NCBI RefSeq assembly: GCF_003851545.1
Contig: NZ_BHVX01000013.1
Location: 84,110 to 148,109, forward strand
Direction of reading: 5' to 3'
Source: Ralstonia sp. SET104
GTDB taxonomy: Bacteria; Pseudomonadota; Gammaproteobacteria; Burkholderiales; Burkholderiaceae
DNA length: 64,000 nucleotides
Below, piece after piece: positions 57,438-64,000 of this stretch. The notes under the pieces were generated by a model. That model was given only the letters and a program-made list of their open reading frames with translations, was not told the origin of the DNA and ran no database searches. A program made the position numbers and the translations under genes. Position 1 is the first letter of the stretch. Each line of letters opens with the position of its first letter.

Positions 57438-58244
57438 TCAGGGGCCGTCCTGGGCCAGCAATTCGCTCCATGCGGCGCGTACGCGGGCGAGGTCTTCGGG
57501 TGTATCAACACCGGCGGCGGGGGCGTCATCGGTGGTCAGCACGGCGATGCGCTCACCGTGCCACATGGCGCGCAGCTGCTCCAATTGCTCCGTTTGCTCG
57601 ATGGGCGCGGCGGCCAGTTGCGGGAAGCGACGCAGGAAACCGGCGCGGTATGCATAGATGCCGATGTGACGCAGCATGGGCATCGCCGGCAACGGGCGCT
57701 CAGCCACGGACCGCGCCATGACGGCGGGCGTCCAGGTGTCGCGCGCCCAGGGCAGCGGCGCGCGCGAGAACAGCAGTGCGCGGTCTGCGGCATCCAGCAC
57801 GACCTTCACGACGTTCGGGTTGAACACGTCGGCCGGGTTATGGATCGGGTGAGCGGCGGTGGCGATAGCGCAGTCGGGATGGTCGCGCAAATGGGCGGCC
57901 ACGTTGTCGATCAGCGTTGGGGCGATCAGCGGTTCGTCGCCCTGCACGTTGACGACGATGGCGTCATCGGGCAAGCCCAGCACGGTGGCCACTTCAGCCA
58001 GGCGATCGGTGCCGGAGGCGTGGTCGGCGCGCGTGAGCACGGCTTCCACGTGATGCTGCATGCAAGCGTCGGCCACCGAGGCGGCATCGGTGGCAACCAC
58101 CACGCGTGCGGCGGACGACTGGTGCGCACGCTCCGCCACGCGCACCACCATCGGCTTGCCGTCGATGTCGGCCAGTGGCTTGTTGGGCAGCCGCGTGGAC
58201 GCCAGCCGCGCGGGAATGACAGCGATGAACGGCGCGTGCGACAT
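57438..58244 (-). CDS. kdsB: 3-deoxy-manno-octulosonate cytidylyltransferase
   Basis: Activates KDO as CMP-KDO for lipopolysaccharide synthesis. The 268-residue protein shows [46 protein letters not shown] (metal-binding Asp) and [15 protein letters not shown]. It follows the Trm112-like gene and lpxK on the same strand, the usual lpxK-kdsB envelope cluster. Confidence 0.97.
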   Translation of the reverse strand: MSHAPFIAVIPARLASTRLPNKPLADIDGKPMVVRVAERAHQSSAARVVVATDAASVADACMQHHVEAVLTRADHASGTDRLAEVATVLGLPDDAIVVNVQGDEPLIAPTLIDNVAAHLRDHPDCAIATAAHPIHNPADVFNPNVVKVVLDAADRALLFSRAPLPWARDTWTPAVMARSVAERPLPAMPMLRHIGIYAYRAGFLRRFPQLAAAPIEQTEQLEQLRAMWHGERIAVLTTDDAPAAGVDTPEDLARVRAAWSELLAQDGP

Positions 58245-58271
58245 GGTGATGACCTTGCTTGCGACTTGCGA

Positions 58272-58460
58272 TCAGGCCGGATCGACCGGCGTGCCTTCCA
58301 CGGTCTGGCGCGCTTCATCGGCCAGCATGACGGGAATGCCGTCGCGGATCGGGTAGGCGAGCTTGTCGACGTGGCAGATCAGTTCGTTGTTGGCGCGGTC
58401 GTGTTGCAGCGTGCCCTTGCACAGCGGGCAGACGAGGATTTCCAGCAGGCGGTTGTCCAT
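58272..58460 (-). CDS. Trm112 family zinc-binding protein (UPF0434/YcaR-like)
   Basis: A 62-residue protein [18 protein letters not shown] with one CPLC zinc-knuckle pair and a third cysteine in LICHVDK. It belongs to the Trm112/YcaR family, conserved between lpxK and kdsB in many proteobacteria. The start at 58460 is chosen by the family N terminus; the frame runs open to 58502. Function in bacteria is not established. Confidence 0.92.
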   Translation of the reverse strand: MDNRLLEILVCPLCKGTLQHDRANNELICHVDKLAYPIRDGIPVMLADEARQTVEGTPVDPA

Positions 58461-58530
58461 GACGGTAGAGGCTCCGGGGCGGCCGCTCAAACCGGGCGGC
58501 ACGCCAATACAGCGGATGAGGCAGAGGGTT

Positions 58531-59580
58531 TTATTGTGCGCTCGCCGCGAGCGTAGCGCGATCGGCCAGGGCGCGCACGCGCTGGCAGACCTGTTCGACC
58601 AGCGCCGGGTCGACCACCGGTGTGGTCGGCACCACCCAGATGCGCGGGTCGTCGAGATGGCCGCATTTTACGGCATCCTTTTCGGTAATCAGGATTACCT
58701 CGGCGTGGCTGTCAGTGAAAGGGCTGTCGGCGAAATCGTAGTGATCCGGCAGCGGCAGCGTGCTGGGCTTCAGGCCCGCGACACGCAGCGAGGCGAAGAA
58801 GCGCTCGGGGTTGCCGATGCCTGCGGCGGCCAACAGTTGTTCGCCCTCGACGCGCGCGAACTGGGCGAGCGGTCGGCGCAGCGCTGGGTCGGCCAGGTTG
58901 TAGGCGTCCTGCAGCTCGAGGTGCATGCCGAAGATGTTCGGGCGGTCGGGCGTGGCGCGGTAGTTGGGGTCGTTGATGAGCGTGGCGTCGCGGCGGCGGG
59001 TCATCGGCTCGCGCAGGGGGCCGGCGGGCAGCAGGAAGCCGTTGCCGCCCATGCGCACGTCGAACACGATGATTTCGATATCGCGGCGCAGGCGGTAGTG
59101 CTGCAGGCCGTCGTCGCAGACGATGACGTTGCAGCCGGGGTGTGACGCCAGCAGCGTCTGCGCGCACAGCACGCGGTCGGGGAAGACCCACACGGGCAGA
59201 TCGGTGGCACGCGCGATGAGCAGCGGTTCATCGCCAACGTCTTCCGCGCGGGAGTGTTCGCGCACGGGGCGCGGATGCTTCAGTTGCGCACCGTAGCCGC
59301 GCGAGACGATGCCCGGTCGCAGGCCGGCTTCAGCCAGTGCCGATGCCAGCGCAATCACGGCGGGTGTTTTGCCGGCACCGCCCACGGTGACGTTGCCGAT
59401 CACGACCACCGGCATCGGCAAACGCACCGAGCGCATCCAGCCCAGGCGGAACAGCAGCCGGCGCAGCGCGCTCACGCCCCCAAACAGCCACGACAGCGGC
59501 CACATCACCCACGCAAACCAGCCTCGTTGCTGCCATTGGCGGGTGACGAAACTGGCGAGGCGGTGTTGGGCGACGGGCAT
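58531..59580 (-). CDS. lpxK: Tetraacyldisaccharide 4'-kinase
   Basis: Inner-membrane kinase phosphorylating the lipid A precursor. The 349-residue protein has an N-terminal hydrophobic hairpin, P-loop [31 protein letters not shown], the [19 protein letters not shown] motif with the conserved DDGLQH, and [11 protein letters not shown]. The ATG at 59580 ([12 protein letters not shown]) fits family length. It lies between exbD and the Trm112-like gene. Confidence 0.96.
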   Translation of the reverse strand: MPVAQHRLASFVTRQWQQRGWFAWVMWPLSWLFGGVSALRRLLFRLGWMRSVRLPMPVVVIGNVTVGGAGKTPAVIALASALAEAGLRPGIVSRGYGAQLKHPRPVREHSRAEDVGDEPLLIARATDLPVWVFPDRVLCAQTLLASHPGCNVIVCDDGLQHYRLRRDIEIIVFDVRMGGNGFLLPAGPLREPMTRRRDATLINDPNYRATPDRPNIFGMHLELQDAYNLADPALRRPLAQFARVEGEQLLAAAGIGNPERFFASLRVAGLKPSTLPLPDHYDFADSPFTDSHAEVILITEKDAVKCGHLDDPRIWVVPTTPVVDPALVEQVCQRVRALADRATLAASAQ

Positions 59581-59593
59581 GCAGTCTGAGTGG

Positions 59594-60022
59594 TTACCGG
59601 GCGTTGCCGGTTTGGGTGGCAAAGGTCAAGTGCGACAGGCCGGCCACGCGCGCGGCTTCCATGACATTGACCACGGCTTGATGCGCGGCTTGCGCATCGG
59701 CGTTGACGATGACGATGGGCTCGGGGCCGCTGGCCTTGCCTGCCGCATTGCGCAGGGCGTCGGCCAGGCTGGTCACGTCGCGCGTGTCGAGGACCTGCTT
59801 GTCGACAGAGTAGACGCCGTTGGCGGTGATGGACACGACGATCTGGCCTGGGCGCTCGGTGGCTTTTTCAGCCTCGGCGGTGGGCAGGTTGACCTTCAGT
59901 TCGGTGTAGCGGGAATACGTGGTCGTGATCATCAGGAAGATGAGGATCACGAGCAGTACGTCGATCAGCGGGATCAGGTTGATCTCCGGCTCTTCGCGGG
60001 CACGGCGCGGGCGGAAGCGCAT
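59594..60022 (-). CDS. exbD: Biopolymer transport protein ExbD
   Basis: Proton-channel subunit energising TonB- or Tol-type machines. The 142-residue protein has one N-terminal membrane helix with the essential Asp ([22 protein letters not shown]) and a periplasmic domain. The start [21 protein letters not shown] is typical. It is followed by lpxK and preceded by exbB with a 28-bp gap; no tonB gene is adjacent. Confidence 0.93.
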   Translation of the reverse strand: MRFRPRRAREEPEINLIPLIDVLLVILIFLMITTTYSRYTELKVNLPTAEAEKATERPGQIVVSITANGVYSVDKQVLDTRDVTSLADALRNAAGKASGPEPIVIVNADAQAAHQAVVNVMEAARVAGLSHLTFATQTGNAR

Positions 60023-60050
60023 GGCTGTTTCCAGTAAGGCGTTGCCCGGA

Positions 60051-60671
60051 TCAGCCGCGCCGCGGCGGCAGGATCGCGTCGAGGTACGTGGTGGAGAGGT
60101 GCTCCAGTTCGACCACATAGTTGTCGACCATGCCACGGAAGTAGCGCCAGAAGATCAGCGTCGGGATCGCCACGACCAGGCCCAGCGCGGTGTTGTACAG
60201 CGCGACGGAGATACCGTGCGCCAGCGCTTGGGGGTTCGTGCCGGCGGCGGTCTGGCTGCCGAAAATTTCGATCATGCCGACCACGGTGCCGAACAAGCCC
60301 ATCAGCGGCGCCACCGAGGCGATCGTGCCGAGCGCATTCAGATAGCGCTCCAGGCGGTGGGCGACGTTCTGGCCGGCTTCTTCCACCACTTCCTTGGCGG
60401 CGTCGCGCGTGGTGTTGGGATGCAGCACCACGTGGCGCAGGGCGGCGGCCAGCAGGCGGCCCAGCGGCGAGCCCTGTTCCAGCGTGTTCACGACTTCCGG
60501 CGTGGCGCGGCGCTGATGCGCGACGGACAGCGCCTCGTCATACACCTTGGGCGGAATGATTTTCTTGCGTTGCAGGGCGACGAAGCGTTCGATGATGAGC
60601 GCGAGCGCGAGCACCGAGGCGATCAACAGCGGCCAGATTGGCCAGCCGGCGGCTTGAATGATGGAAAACAC
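60051..60671 (-). CDS. exbB: ExbB/MotA/TolQ family proton channel protein
   Basis: Three-span membrane partner of ExbD, about 206 residues. It has a first helix WPIWPLLIASVLALALIIERF, a long cytoplasmic region (VHPNTTRDAAKEVVEEAGQNVAHRLERYLNALGTIASVAPLMGLFGTVVGMI in parts) and the last helices with GISVALYNTALGLVVAIPTLIFW. I use the GTG at 60671, which gives the family start MFSIIQAAGWPIW; an ATG at 60725 in frame is an alternative with 18 extra residues. The tandem repeat array lies upstream and may contain its promoter. Confidence 0.9.
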   Translation of the reverse strand: MFSIIQAAGWPIWPLLIASVLALALIIERFVALQRKKIIPPKVYDEALSVAHQRRATPEVVNTLEQGSPLGRLLAAALRHVVLHPNTTRDAAKEVVEEAGQNVAHRLERYLNALGTIASVAPLMGLFGTVVGMIEIFGSQTAAGTNPQALAHGISVALYNTALGLVVAIPTLIFWRYFRGMVDNYVVELEHLSTTYLDAILPPRRG

Positions 60672-60880
60672 TGGACAACCCGTTTTGTCGTTGTGGAAGG
60701 AGTGTGATTTTGGTTTGCTGCTCATGCCGTCCGCGTCCCCGAACGCGGTACGTTGCGGCAAAAACAGGCAGCACTCTAGCGCGTCGGAACTGCCTCGGCA
60801 ACACGATGGCGCAGCGCCGCGACATGCCCGGTCGATGGTCAACGTGGTCAACGCGCTGTCACGAAACACGCCCTGCCGGT

Positions 60881-61052
60881 TAATCCACAACCACGCGGGA
60901 CAGTCTTGTGGACGGGGTGTGGACATTGCCCGAACAAGCAAGCTAAGTGCTTGATGTAAAAGGGGGTTCGGTGCGTCGCTTAAAAATTGGGCAATCGGGG
61001 TTGGGACGGCGGTTTTTGCCGAAAAGTCATGAGAGCGCGATTTTGTTGGCGA
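60881..61052. repeat. Tandem repeat array, unit 1 (172 bp)
   Basis: Starts with TAATCCACA (60881-60889). It contains a TGTGGA pair at 60907-60912 and 60918-60923 (11-bp spacing) and the inverted repeat CAAGCA / TGCTTG (around 60934-60952) in the block CAAGCAAGCTAAGTGCTTG. It ends in GCTTAAAAATTGGGCAATCG and flanking sequence. Non-coding as judged from comparison with the other units. Confidence 0.88.
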
Positions 61053-61225
61053 CAATCCACACCGGAGCGGGACAGTCTTGTGGACGGGTTGTGGACATCG
61101 TCCGAACAAGCACGCTAAGTGCTTGATCTACAAAGACGCCTATGCTGTCGCTCAAAAAATGGGCAATCGGGGTTTGGGCAGCGGTTTTGACAGAAATGCC
61201 CCTCAGGATGCGATTCTCACGACGA
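61053..61225. repeat. Tandem repeat array, unit 2 (173 bp)
   Basis: Same layout as unit 1: CAATCCACA (61053-61061), the identical CGGGACAGTCTTGTGGAC block, TGTGGA at 61079-61084 and 61090-61095, the inverted repeat CAAGCA / TGCTTG, and TGGGCAATCGGGGTTTGGG. Outside these blocks it differs considerably from unit 1. Confidence 0.88.
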
Positions 61226-61401
61226 TAATCCACACCGTCACGGGATAGTCTTGTGGACCGGTTGTGGACATTGCCCGGACAAGCATCTTAAGTGCCTGAT
61301 TCAAAAGGGTGTTCGATGGGTCGCTTAAAAAATGGGCAGCCTGGGTTTTGCACGGTCTTGAGCGGAGCGGTGGATCAGGTGGACGGTTTTCCACCGCCGA
61401 T
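61226..61401. repeat. Tandem repeat array, unit 3 (176 bp)
   Basis: TAATCCACA (61226-61234), TGTGGA at 61252-61257 and 61263-61268, CAAGCA / TGCCTG (one arm changed), and GCTTAAAAAATGGGCAGCC. The end is richer in extra TGGA words (GGTGGATCAGGTGGACGG). Confidence 0.87.
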
Positions 61402-61500
61402 TTATCCACTGCCCAGGCGTCACACCACGGTTTTCCAGGGATGCTGTGGATAACTTTGTGAACATCCTTGGGGCGCTTGCGCTAAATGCTTGACGCAGAA
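61402..61500. repeat. Tandem repeat array, degenerate unit 4
   Basis: Begins with TTATCCACT (61402-61410, one mismatch from a DnaA box). The central part aligns with the other units (GTGGATAACTTTGTGAACAT against GTGGACGGGTTGTGGACAT; GCTAAATGCTTGACGC against GCTAAGTGCTTGATNT). The rest has diverged and the unit is incomplete. Confidence 0.7.
61445..61453 (-). promoter_or_regulatory. Perfect DnaA box inside repeat unit 4
   Basis: TGTGGATAA is the reverse complement of the consensus DnaA box TTATCCACA. It is the only exact copy in the array; near matches are TAATCCACA (60881, 61226), CAATCCACA (61053) and TTATCCACT (61402). The match is real; binding is inference. Confidence 0.55.
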
Positions 61501-61596
61501 CGAAATTACTTGCGCTGCTGAAATTTTGACACAGGTATATTTTTCATAAAAATCAATAGGTTGCGCCAGAATGGAGGGGGTGCGTCACCTGACCCC

Positions 61597-61610
61597 TGTC
61601 AAGCTTGACA
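61597..61610. promoter_or_regulatory. 14-bp perfect palindrome upstream of xseA
   Basis: TGTCAAGCTTGACA is fully self-complementary and contains a consensus -35 hexamer TTGACA (61605-61610), about 107 bp before the xseA start. A further TTGACA lies at 61526-61531 with an AT-rich -10 region near 61547-61554. It could be an operator overlapping a promoter. Confidence 0.4.
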
Positions 61611-61716
61611 ACCACGTTATGCTGTGGACAGGTAGCCCACCCAGCGTGAATTACCTCCCCTATTCAAGGTAGAAGTCGCCCTGAAGCCTCATCGTTTTGC
61701 GCTCCACACACCACTC

Positions 61717-63165
61717 ATGACCCCGCCGCCGTCTTCCCGCCGCCCATTCTGGATGGATGCGCCTGCGCCCGCGCCCGCATCCACAGATAAGGCGTCGGCA
61801 GCATTTGCCGCCTCTGCGCCCGCACCAAATCGGGGAGCGCAGGATGTGCTCACCGTCAGCGACGTCAACCGGCGCATTGCCGGGCTGCTTGAGAGCAACT
61901 TCCCGCTGGGCTGGGTGCGCGGCGAGATTTCCAATTTCACGCGGGCGGCCAGCGGCCACTGGTATTTCTCGCTCAAGGATGCGGGCGCGCAGATCCGCTG
62001 CGTGATGTTCAAGGGCCGCAATCAGTACGCCGATTTCACCCCGCGCGAGGGCGAAGCTGTTGAGGTGCGTGCGCTGGTAACGCTGTACGAGGCGCGCGGC
62101 GAATTGCAGTTAAGTGTCGAGGCCATTCGCCGTGCCGGCCTGGGCAATCTGTACGAGGCCTTCCTGCGGCTGAAAGCCGCGCTGGAGGCGCAAGGGCTGT
62201 TTGATGCCGAGCGTAAGCGCCCGCTGCCGCGGCATCCGCGCGCCATTGGCGTGGTGACGTCGCTGCAGGCGGCGGCCTTGCGCGATGTGCTGACCACGCT
62301 GCACCGCCGCGCGCCGCATGTGCCCGTGGTGGTCTATCCCGTGCCGGTGCAGGGTGCCGGTGCGTCGGAGCGCATCGCCGCGATGCTCGACACGGTCAAT
62401 GCCCGGGCAGAGGTCGACGTCGTCATCCTGTGCCGGGGCGGCGGCAGCATTGAAGACTTGTGGGCTTTCAATGAAGAGCCGGTCGCGCGCGCGGTGGCCG
62501 CGTCGACGATTCCCATCGTGGCTGGTGTCGGCCACGAGACAGATGTGACCATCGTCGATTTCGTGGCCGACGTGCGTGCACCGACGCCCACCGGCGCCGC
62601 CGAACTGGTCAGCCCAGACCGCGCCCGCATGCTGCGCGACGTGGCGCGCGACTGGGATGCGCTCTGCGCGCAGTTCCGCCGCCAACTCGATCGCCGCGCA
62701 CAGGCGACCGATTGGCTCGCACGCCGCCTGCGTAGCCCGCAAGCGCAGATGCGCGAGCGCCGCACGCAACTCGCTCACCTCGAGGGCCGCCTGCGCTTTG
62801 CCCTGACCGGCCGCGTGCAGCGCGCAGAACACGCGCAGCGTCTGCTGACGATGCGAATGACCGCCGCCCGCCCGGATGCCACGCGAGAACGCGCTCGCTT
62901 GCAACAGACGGAAGCGACGCTGGCACGCGTCATGCGGGACACGCTGGCCCGCGCAGAGGATCGCCTGGCACGTCAGCACAGCGGCCTGGAGTTGCTGGCA
63001 CCGCAGCGTACGCTGGAGCGTGGCTATGCGGTGTTGCTTGACGCCAAAGGGCACGCGATTCGGGATCCGAATGCGTTGCATGCCCGGGCACGCATCGAGG
63101 CCCGGCTGGCGCAAGGCGCGGTCGATATCGAAATCGCCCAAGTGCAGCCCAAGCTCGAACTGTGA
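61717..63165 (+). CDS. xseA: Exodeoxyribonuclease VII large subunit
   Basis: Catalytic subunit of the single-strand nuclease ExoVII. The 482-residue protein has an Ala/Pro-rich N-terminal extension, an OB fold ([30 protein letters not shown] in part; [21 protein letters not shown] in part) and the catalytic domain with [34 protein letters not shown] and [17 protein letters not shown]. Long coiled-coil helices (about 300-420) complete the layout. xseB is not nearby. It lies 107 bp downstream of a palindrome and the repeat array, and is followed by sodB. Confidence 0.96.
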   Translation: MTPPPSSRRPFWMDAPAPAPASTDKASAAFAASAPAPNRGAQDVLTVSDVNRRIAGLLESNFPLGWVRGEISNFTRAASGHWYFSLKDAGAQIRCVMFKGRNQYADFTPREGEAVEVRALVTLYEARGELQLSVEAIRRAGLGNLYEAFLRLKAALEAQGLFDAERKRPLPRHPRAIGVVTSLQAAALRDVLTTLHRRAPHVPVVVYPVPVQGAGASERIAAMLDTVNARAEVDVVILCRGGGSIEDLWAFNEEPVARAVAASTIPIVAGVGHETDVTIVDFVADVRAPTPTGAAELVSPDRARMLRDVARDWDALCAQFRRQLDRRAQATDWLARRLRSPQAQMRERRTQLAHLEGRLRFALTGRVQRAEHAQRLLTMRMTAARPDATRERARLQQTEATLARVMRDTLARAEDRLARQHSGLELLAPQRTLERGYAVLLDAKGHAIRDPNALHARARIEARLAQGAVDIEIAQVQPKLEL

Positions 63166-63315
63166 CCGGCGCATGACCCTATCGCCGCAATTGCTGCGAT
63201 TCCGCACGTGTTTCGCGGGTATTCCGACTATTTGGCATGCGGTTTGCGCCGGTTTTGCAAGTCTCCTACAATCGTCGCTCCCAACCCACGCAACAACCCA
63301 CAGAAGGCAAGAACA

Positions 63316-63894
63316 ATGGAACACACGCTCCCCCCGCTGCCGTACGCACTCGACGCCCTGGCTCCGAGCATCTCCAAGGAGACGCTGGAGTTCCACTACG
63401 GCAAGCATCACCAGACCTACGTCACGAACCTGAACAACCTGATCAAGGGCACGGAGTTCGAGAACCTGAGCCTGGAAGATATCGTCAAGAAGTCCTCGGG
63501 CGGTGTGTTCAACAACGCCGCGCAGGTGTGGAACCACACGTTCTACTGGAACGGCCTGAAGCCGAACGGCGGCGGCGCTCCGACCGGCGCCGTGGCTGAC
63601 GCCATCAACGCCAAGTGGGGCAGCTTCGACAAGTTCAAGGAAGAGTTCACCAAGACGGCCGTCGGCACCTTCGGTTCGGGCTGGGCTTGGCTGGTGAAGA
63701 AGGCCGATGGCTCGCTGGATCTGGTGTCCACCTCCAACGCCGCCACGCCGCTCACGACTGACGCCAAGGCCCTGCTGACCTGCGACGTGTGGGAACACGC
63801 CTACTACATCGACTATCGCAACGCCCGTCCGAAGTACGTCGAGGCGTTCTGGAACCTGGTCAACTGGGACTTCGTGGCCAAGAACTTCGCCTAA
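63316..63894 (+). CDS. sodB: Superoxide dismutase [Fe]
   Basis: Converts superoxide to hydrogen peroxide and oxygen in the cytosol. The 192-residue protein keeps the metal ligands His27 (EFHYGKHH), His74 (WNHTFYW), Asp157 and His161 (DVWEHAYY). Gln70 (NNAAQVWNH) marks the iron-type enzyme, as in E. coli SodB. The ATG at 63316 is preceded by AGAAGGCAAG. It is followed by a strong terminator. Confidence 0.97.
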   Translation: MEHTLPPLPYALDALAPSISKETLEFHYGKHHQTYVTNLNNLIKGTEFENLSLEDIVKKSSGGVFNNAAQVWNHTFYWNGLKPNGGGAPTGAVADAINAKWGSFDKFKEEFTKTAVGTFGSGWAWLVKKADGSLDLVSTSNAATPLTTDAKALLTCDVWEHAYYIDYRNARPKYVEAFWNLVNWDFVAKNFA

Positions 63895-63939
63895 AGCGAA
63901 TCGCTCGTCGCCCCAAGAAAAAACCTCCGCACTGCGGTA

Positions 63940-63978
63940 ATGCCGTTCAGTTAAGACCTGAACGGCATTTTTGTTTTT
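63940..63978 (+). terminator. Rho-independent terminator after sodB
   Basis: An 11-bp perfect stem (ATGCCGTTCAG / CTGAACGGCAT) with a 7-nt loop is followed by T5-G-T5, 45 bp after the sodB stop. Confidence 0.93.
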
Positions 63979-64000
63979 AGGGGTTGGAGTTGTAAACAGA

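Noticed and set aside
60051..61109. ExbB with a long N-terminal extension reaching into the repeat array
   Set aside because: The extension is translated repeat sequence; the family start (FSIIQAAGWPIW) is at the GTG 60671.
61027..61409. Repeated small minus-strand proteins of about 68 residues in the tandem repeats
   Set aside because: Copies differ mainly by non-synonymous changes, repeat lengths shift the frame, and no ribosome binding sites precede the ATGs.

Overview
The window is about 64 kb of GC-rich DNA with uninterrupted housekeeping gene order. Gene content and protein sequences point to a beta-proteobacterium of the family Burkholderiaceae, most likely the genus Ralstonia. This rests on the dnaK-dnaJ-pabBC order, the exbBD-lpxK-kdsB-adk cluster, a Ralstonia-type AHL acylase and a Bug-family receptor. 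The genus is an inference from recognised sequences, not from a search.

Layout. 0-2.6 kb: the 3' part of dnaK, then dnaJ. 2.8-4.7 kb: a fused pabB-pabC folate gene, convergent with a long minus-strand group (12.3-4.6 kb): an AI-2E/PerM-type permease, hda, a HAD phosphatase, pcnB, folK, a deoxynucleoside kinase, panB and a tungstate-type ABC permease/ATPase pair. 12.4-13.5 kb: purM with a strong terminator. 14.0-15.4 kb: a stand-alone Ada-type metal-binding protein and ada. 15.5-26.5 kb: a minus-strand respiratory block, napEDABC (periplasmic nitrate reductase) followed directly by ccmABCDEFGHI (cytochrome c maturation), which equips the c-type Nap subunits with haem. 26.6-28.7 kb: alkA, alkB and an uncharacterised 2OG-Fe(II) oxygenase in one operon. 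28.7-32.2 kb: GNAT, miaA, mutL. 32.3-35.4 kb: a DedA protein, a SirB1-like protein and murJ. 35.6-41.2 kb: rpsT, a DUF3579 protein, argF, argG, ppnP, murB, yajQ. 41.3-44.9 kb: a secreted penicillin/AHL acylase and a divergent AraC-type regulator. 44.9-49.2 kb: plsY, ybaK, xerD, ogt, a Bug receptor and a secreted chalcone-isomerase-like protein. 49.5-53.4 kb: queG divergent from tsaE-amiC-GNAT. 53.4-56.3 kb: a BASS transporter with a divergent LysR regulator, then an SDR. 56.4-60.7 kb: exbB-exbD-lpxK-Trm112-kdsB-adk. 60.9-61.5 kb: a non-coding array of 172-176 bp tandem repeats. 61.7-63.9 kb: xseA and sodB.

The most notable points are these. (1) Two almost identical promoter motifs matching the classical Ada box (AAT-N6-GCAA) lie the same distance upstream of ada and of the 2OG-alkB-alkA operon, defining an alkylation-response regulon that flanks the nap-ccm block. 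(2) The Ada protein that should read these boxes has lost three of its four zinc cysteines (Ser, Ser, Ala) while keeping the methyl-acceptor cysteine, and is followed by a stand-alone Ada-type metal-binding protein. (3) An array of three and a half repeats between exbB and xseA carries phased TGTGGA pairs, inverted repeats and one perfect DnaA box. Its copies differ mainly by non-synonymous changes, so it looks like a DNA- or RNA-level element and not a gene. No tRNA, rRNA, IS element, CRISPR array or phage gene was seen.
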